Below are positions 57,825 to 64,000 of a DNA stretch of 64,000 nucleotides, piece after piece; position 1 is the first letter of the stretch; each line of letters opens with the position of its first letter. The notes below the pieces were generated by a model. It worked only from the letters and a program-made list of their open reading frames with translations. It ran no database searches and was not told where the DNA came from. Made by a program: the position numbers and the translations under genes. This DNA comes from Bolinopsis microptera (Eukaryota; Ctenophora; Tentaculata; Lobata; Bolinopsidae), in contig NC_087077.1 in assembly GCF_026151205.1 (NCBI RefSeq), positions 11,444,983 through 11,508,982 on the forward strand. Direction: 5' to 3'.

Positions 57825-59066
57825 AAGATCGTACCTTCACAGTGCCTATATTTACAGAGAGCATGATCAGATCTTACCTTCACAGTGTCTATATTTACAG
57901 AGAGTATGATAAGATCTTACCTTCACAGTGTCTATATTTACAGAGATCATGATAATATCTTACCTTCACAGTGTCTATATTTACAGAGAGTATGATAAGA
58001 TCTTACCTTCACAGTGTCTATATTTACAGAGAGTATGATAAGATCTTACCTTCACAGTGTCTATATTAACAGAGAGCATGATAATATCTTACCTTCACAG
58101 TGTCTATATTTACAGAGATCATGATAAGATCTTACCTTCGCAGTGTCTATATTTACAGAGAGTATGATAAGATCTTACCTTCACAGTGTCCATATTTACA
58201 GAGAGTATGATAAGATCTTACCTTCACAGTGCCTATATTTACAGAGAGTATGATAAGATCTTACCTTCACAGTGCATATATTTACAGAGAGTATGATAAG
58301 ATCTTACCTTCACAGTGTCCATATTTACAGAGAGTACGATAATATCTTACCTTCACAGTGTCTATATTTACAGAGAGTATGATAAGATCTTACCTTCACA
58401 GTGTCTATATTCACAGAGAGTATGATAAGATCTTACCTTCACAGTGTCTATATTTACAGAGAGTACGATAAGATTTTACCTTCACAGTGTCTATATTTAC
58501 AGAGAGTATGATAAGATCTTAACGTCACAGTGTCTATATTTACAGAGAGTATGATAAGATCTTACCTTCACAGTGCCTATATTTACAGAGAGTATGATAA
58601 GATCTTACCTTCACAGTGTCTATATTTACAGAGAGTATTATAAGATCTTACCTTCACAGTGTCTATATTTACAGGGATCATGATAAGATCTTACCTTCAC
58701 AGTGTCTATATTTACAGAGATCATGATAAGATCTTAACTTCACAGTGTCCATATTTACAGAGAGTATGATAAGATCTTACCTTCACAGTGCCTATATTTA
58801 CAGAGAGTATGATAAGATCTTACCTTCACAGTGTCTATATTTACAGAGATCATGATAAGATCTTACCTTCACAGTGTCTATATTTACAGAGATCATGATA
58901 AGATCTTAACTTCACAGTGTTTATATTTACAGAGATCATGATAAGATCTTACCTTCACAGTGTCCATATTTACAGAGAGTATGATAAGATCTAACCTTCA
59001 CAGTGTCTATATTTACAGGGATCATGATAAGATCGTATCTTCACAGTGTCTATATTTACAGAGAGC
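57825..59066 (+). repeat. 43-bp minisatellite, about 28 copies, ending at a C2 exon
   Basis: The unit GATCTTACCTTCACAGTGTC + TATATTTACAGAGAGTATGA + TAA repeats with few changes. Every copy carries TATATTTACAG, a 3' acceptor-like site. On the minus strand each carries AAG/GTAAGA, a perfect donor. The last unit runs into the C2 exon: its ATGATAA became the exon's ATGATAACG start. The array therefore appears to have grown from the intron/exon border. Confidence 0.95.
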
Positions 59067-59184
59067 ATGATAACGACAGACCCTTACTCTGCTGATACAC
59101 CTCTTGAGGTCATCAAATCTGGCTTGTTGGACCTCACAATTCACAAAGCAGAGAATCTGGAGAAATGTGACATTTTCGGAAAAG
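59067..59184 (+). CDS. First exon of a C2-domain protein, partial
   Basis: Thirty-nine codons from ATG at 59067 (MITTDPYSADTPLEVIKSGL) include LLDLTIHKAENLEKCDIFGKG, the start of a C2 domain closely like that of the 46520-48419 gene, and end at a donor G/GTAAGT in phase 1. I did not find the next exon (expected to begin like DPYVV) before the repeats that start at ~61058. Either the gene continues beyond a long intron or this is a duplicated fragment. The intron position differs from the other C2 gene, which is split earlier in the domain. Confidence 0.6.
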
Positions 59185-61057
59185 GTAAGTTGGGTTGTCA
59201 CGATCCAACCGTGAGTTGTCAGTTGTCATGACAACTGTGAGTTGTCACAACAACCAACGAATGCACTCGATTGAATGCCTAAGGATAACTTCAAATCCCC
59301 CTTTTTAACTAATAAATATAATGTCGTGAAAAAAAGGTGCTGAAAGAGCATTTTGCAATTTTTGATTCTTTTGTCCAAATTTATTTTTTGGGTCGAACTA
59401 TGCCTTAAAGCCATCTCAGAAACCATCACACCCAAAGTTCAATCCCCAGAAACATCCTTTTGGGAACCCGGCCCCTAAAAATGCGGAAATTAGCCACAAA
59501 ATATGAAATTTGGGAGTGGACTTGAGCACTTTTGTTAAAAAACGGCAGTGTTATTTAAGTAATATTTGGAAAATGTTACGAAAAAAAACAAAAAGACGTC
59601 AACTCAATCGGCAGAATCTTTCATATAATCAGTTGAGATAAACACTGAAATGGATGTAAAACTTTAGAAATTTGAGGGTTAGAGTGGCAGGTGTGCTGCA
59701 ATAGCCATTATAACTATCCATTCTAAAATATAAAACATTGGGACCAAGTACTTTGTAACTTTTACACCATTGAGTTTACCATCTCCATGAGTAATTACAC
59801 TGCTCTTATTGTTTTACAATTTACAGCCCTTATTGTCTTACAGGAAGACTGTTGATATAGATTTAATGTTTTATTTAACACGACACCGTTTCGATGCATA
59901 ACAGTTTATAGATATGGACACTAATTGCTGAGTTGAATATGGTCACGGGTGTCTGATCGGTTAATCGGTGTCGCTCCCATAAATAAATATGGATCACCTC
60001 GACACCTGCAGGATACAAATATTTAAACGGAATGAATAAAATAGGATCGAGAGGAATCGTTAAATATGGGTTATCTGGAATCAAAATCAAAGCCAAGTCA
60101 CGAATTACAGATTATTTCTTTAACAAAATCTCAGCTCTAACTTTAATTGCTGAAAGCGGCATAACGTCTTCAAAACACTTTAGTGATATTGAAAATGCAA
60201 GGGCATTCTTGTAAGAGAGGGTTCACATTTTAATGGGGGAGTGGGTTTCGAAATTCCCTGAATGCTGATGCCTATTGTAGTTTCTACACAATAGCTTGCT
60301 AATGGGTGATGACAGGGGAGGGATCTTAAATTTGCAAAATACTACTGACGTAAAATGTGAATGGTCCTAAACTTGAAGTTAAAAAAGCTAAAGATTCCAA
60401 AGTCCCCTATAGTAAGATTTCTACCAAAACGGACCACCATGGCGCGATGAGTGACCTTCACGGCTAGTAGAAGTAGTGATTGTTACTTTGGAGGCCTTTG
60501 TAATTGTCCACAACTCACTTTGATCTACCAAACAAAATGTCAAGGATTCCAATCTCAAGATTGGCATCTAACCCATTGTGTTGCTTGGTCCCCGGTACCC
60601 ATGAAGTCTACGTTATCCGTGTTTGTGCCTCCCTTGAAAATAGGGAGATTAAAAACGGGTTCAACTTAATTAATGACAACGTGTGTTTTTAATTTCAAAC
60701 TCCTGGCTTGTTGCTATAACTTTACTTGTTACACTTACAGTTCTGTAGTTACTAAACTTTGGTTATATTTTAGATACGCGGGTAAAATTATTGAATTCGA
60801 TTTACACCGCTGCAGAGTTTAAATATGAATATTGCGATGCATATAAGCTGAACGCTCGAACGGTTTGAGATCAACCCACAACCGGTTATACCTCAGTATT
60901 CGCCAGCACAGTAAAACTTCTGGCTTGTTGCTATAACTGAATACTTTATTAGCCTTTTATTAGCGCTTTATTAGCTTTATTTTTATTAAATTTTAATTGT
61001 AGGACGTAGGTTACTTAGAAATTTTGTCAGGAGAGCAGTACGTTACACGAGTAAATC
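59185..61057. other. Intron or intergenic DNA after the C2 exon
   Basis: AT-rich. A short GTCA/GTTGTC palindromic cluster lies at ~59200-59250, and a relative of the GGTCGTTCACAT MITE family at ~60220-60370. TTCTGGCTTGTTGCTATAAC-like words occur twice (~60703 and ~60919). No exon recognised. Confidence 0.45.
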
Positions 61058-62586
61058 TATCACAGTGCTGGCAAGCACGACCGTTGCATTTATTGTGGGT
61101 ATACTATGTTCCCCATTTACTATTATACCCCCTTTACTATTATACCCCCTTTGGTACACGTTACAAGCCTCTTTTGTGCACGCGAAGCGTGCACTCCGGC
61201 CGGAGGCGGCGGCCGAGGCGGCGGCCTCCGGCAGGAGTTTTCCAGGCATTAAGACTAATCGGAAGTCGTTCAGCAGATTTATTTTTAGTTCAAAACATTC
61301 TAATTTGATGTCAAAGATGACAGGAATAAAAAATAGTTATGTTGAGATTTTTAAGAAATTTGCATAAAATACTCGCCAGCACTGTTATACGAAATTCGGT
61401 AAAAAACCCAAAATCGCCATATTCAGGTGCCTTAAAAACCATGTTAAAATTGAGTTAGAGATCTGAAATTTTCCAGGGCGTCTAGACGTTGACCAAATCG
61501 ACTGCAAAAAAAGTTTCAGGTTTCAGGAGCATCGGGAAATGGGTTTTCTAGAACCCCTGTTTTACGATAGATTGTCGTGATACATATATACATATTCAGG
61601 GATAGACGCTTTGCCAGTCAATTGTAGCCTGTATTTAAGTGTCCATAGATTCAAAAGTATAAAAGATACAGCCATTTCCGACCACAGGTCTTGCAAATAA
61701 TTGTTTACACTTTAGTTTAAATTGTATACAAAAATTATTTGACGTCATAAACACCCCTTGATGACGTCATCAAGTTAACCGTTTTTAAAACTTGATTTTT
61801 GACAAAGTAATAACTTTTAAAATTAATTTTAAACCATAAAGGAGTAATTTTATTCAAAATCTGAGGAAATTTTTATCTTAAATAATTGTTCAAGCATTCT
61901 GAAAATCTACCGGAAAGTTTTTTTAGCTTGCTCCTTCATAAAGATATTCGTCATTGAAGTTTGTGCTTTTTTGAAGAATTATTTTATAAAAACGTCAATT
62001 TTGCGATTTAGTATTCTCTGGTGTTGGGCCATGCCTTGGGTTGTGGAGCTCAGTTCTGCTTCCTATAGGTATAAATTGTGCATTAGGCTAGTTTTAAAGT
62101 TAAAAATCGAAAAGTTGCACACGTGGGGACACGCCCAAATTGATAGAAAACTGCTAAAATCACTGAAAATTGCTGTTTTCGTCATTTTCTGTCAAATTTA
62201 GATTGCCGTTGTGATTACAGTTCTTCTTGAAATACTTTGAAACTTTGCATGCTTATCAAGCTATATATAAAACAATTACATGCAAAAATTTACGGCGATT
62301 CAATATTGGATGCGCACGCAATGTCCGCTCAAAGTTTGCACGTGCGAAAGGTGAGAATTTTGCTCATTCGTGATGTCCAACAAATTCTGCTTAATGCCAC
62401 GACAGTTTAATGTCATTATATATGAATTTAATGCCAACTTGAATAAGTATTAAGTGGCATATTCAGTCAGTGATCGACCGATATGCTTCCCTAAACACAA
62501 GGAAATGTTTTTAAAGGAAAAATTTCGAAATCGTTGAAACTTCCTCCTTATTAATGAAGATATCAGTTTATATTTCGACTTTATAA
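61058..62586 (-). repeat. 1.5-kb repeat, inverted copy
   Basis: Reverse complement of 50470-51994, including the nested MITE (61062-61385). In this copy the centre of the GC-rich hairpin is rearranged (GGCGGCGGCC appears twice in direct order), so the stem is less perfect. It abuts the right satellite arm at 62587 with no gap. Confidence 0.85.
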
Positions 62587-62587
62587 G

Positions 62588-64000
62588 GACACGTTCATTG
62601 AAGTTTGAGGATATTGGTAAATATTAGTGACCCTACTGAATGGCACGATGATGTAAAATGTGTCACACTATGAAACTATATAAACCCTCTAACCCTAAGA
62701 TAATCGTTTCATCCTCTAGATAAACTTTGTTGCATAACGATATCTTTATCAGACGATAAGATATCGCTTAAATGCGGCCGGCAGTGAGTTGTAAACTTTG
62801 TCACACTATAAAAACGTGACGGAGTTTATATGGACCCCTTGTTGCCGTGTTTGACCAAATTTTCGAATTTCCAATTCATAGAATAGCTGTATATGACTAT
62901 TATCTACATATTTAGCGACTTTTTTCCTTAAATGGTAGCACCATGTAAACTCCGTCACACATTTAAGAAATTTATATGAGGGATGTTTATGACATCCTGA
63001 CAAGAAATGCCGAATAGTCTAGCATTATTTTGTGAGCTGAATGTGTTTGGAATTGTTCACATATCTCATTGTTATAGGCAAATACAAATACAGAAGGCAG
63101 AAATAGGTAAATTTAGTCACATAAATTTGTATGATATCTCAACATGTGTGAAATTGAGTAAATATTAGTATACCAACTTAAACACCCTATGTTACGTACT
63201 ATGAATCAATTAACAATATTTCAACCATACGCCGGTCATATAAATTATTATATGGCAGTGATATGTTAACATTGGATAAATTTCAACACCTGAACAGGGT
63301 AAAAATTTGTAAATTTTGTCACAAAAAAAAATATTACAACTTTATTTGCTCCGTGTTGGCAAAATAACTAATTTATCGACATAGTGATGGTGATAAAGTG
63401 ACATTATATACTAATTGAGGTATGATTCTTCAAAATAGGGGCAAGAAATGTAAATTTCGTCACATCAGCCATTGCATTAGTTAGATAGATTTTCTTTCAT
63501 ATCAACTGCTCTTATTATAGTTGGAATGGATTTATACAGGAAATATAGAAACCCATGCCCATTTTTCATCACATTGAAATTATACTGTTGGGGCAGGAAA
63601 AGTTAATTTCGTCACATTTCGGTGAATTAGTGATATTAAACTCAGCATTGTTCAACTCGAGTTCTGATTTGCTGAAAAATAACCTACCAATAATTCCTGG
63701 AAGAATATTGAATTCTAATCGGGGTATGGTTCTTCAAAATAGGGTCAAGAAATGTAAATTTCGTCACATACGTCATTGTAAAATTTAGATAAATTTTCTT
63801 TCACATCAACAGTCCTAATTATAGTTTGAAATGAATAATTCAGAGATGAAGGAAATATAGAAACCCATGCCCATTTTTCATCACATTGAAATTATACTTT
63901 TGGGGCAGAAAAAGTGAATTTCGTCACATTTCGGTAAATTAGTATAATTAAACTCAGAATTGTCAAACTTGAGTTCTGATGATCTGCTGAATAATAACCT
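62588..64000 (-). repeat. Right arm of the large inverted repeat, satellite-like array
   Basis: Near-identical reverse complement of ~291-1700, with the same boxes read as GTAAATTTCGTCACA. The inner border is sharp: GGACACGTTCATTG at 62588 matches CAATGAACGTGTCC ending at 1700. The array is cut by the window end. Confidence 0.9.

Noticed and set aside
58000..59060. The 43-bp array as a CRISPR-like array
   Set aside because: Units are contiguous without unique spacers; the host is a eukaryote; it is a minisatellite.
61024..61367. ORFs of ~90-110 codons over the GC-rich hairpins in both 1.5-kb repeats
   Set aside because: Frames are not kept between copies and follow from the GC-rich palindrome.

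Overview
This is an AT-rich stretch of a eukaryotic, almost certainly animal, genome. The genes have many short introns with GT/AG borders and encode metazoan-type proteins (TIPIN, CIR1, DCPS, TEX2, secreted SOUL proteins, a mosaic lectin, cathepsin L, C2-domain proteins). DNA between genes is full of short inverted-repeat transposons and minisatellites. The mix suits an early-branching or marine invertebrate, but I cannot name the species.

Layout. Bases 1-1700 are a satellite-like array that returns, nearly identical and inverted, at 62588-64000. Bases 1701-6140 hold rearranged repeats, a small MITE and the tail of a LINE. From 6141 to 25429 there are four housekeeping genes on the plus strand: TIPIN (replication fork protection), CIR1 (Notch corepressor with an SR-rich tail), DCPS (scavenger decapping) and TEX2 (ER lipid transfer, SMP domain). 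I resolved these exon by exon, and the reading frames close exactly. TEX2 intron 11 carries a 3.6-kb hAT-like element filled with about 2.6 kb of pyrimidine-rich repeat.

From 26797 to 44682 lie genes for secreted products: a SOUL heme-binding-like gene (minus), a lectin with galactose-binding, cysteine-rich and B-lectin domains (minus, 3' end unresolved), a cathepsin L gene with an in-frame stop in its propeptide (minus), and a second SOUL gene (plus) with the same intron phases. A 2.0-kb hAT-like element with 18-bp ends and an 8-bp target duplication sits between the first SOUL gene and the lectin. From 46520 to 59184 come a complete single-C2-domain gene (minus) and a lone C2 exon (plus), separated by about 10 kb of repeats and unannotated DNA. 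The right end is two inverted repeat blocks placed back to back.

Recurring themes: (1) several tandem repeats start at or contain an exon border, so true splice sites have been copied many times; (2) most genes have a 3' splice acceptor 1-31 nt before the ATG, which suggests 5'-UTR introns or spliced-leader trans-splicing; (3) inverted duplications occur at several scales. No CRISPR array, rRNA or tRNA gene was recognised. I see no clear novel multigene system. The strongest candidates for novelty are the lectin architecture, the splice-site minisatellites and the inverted satellite arms at the window ends.
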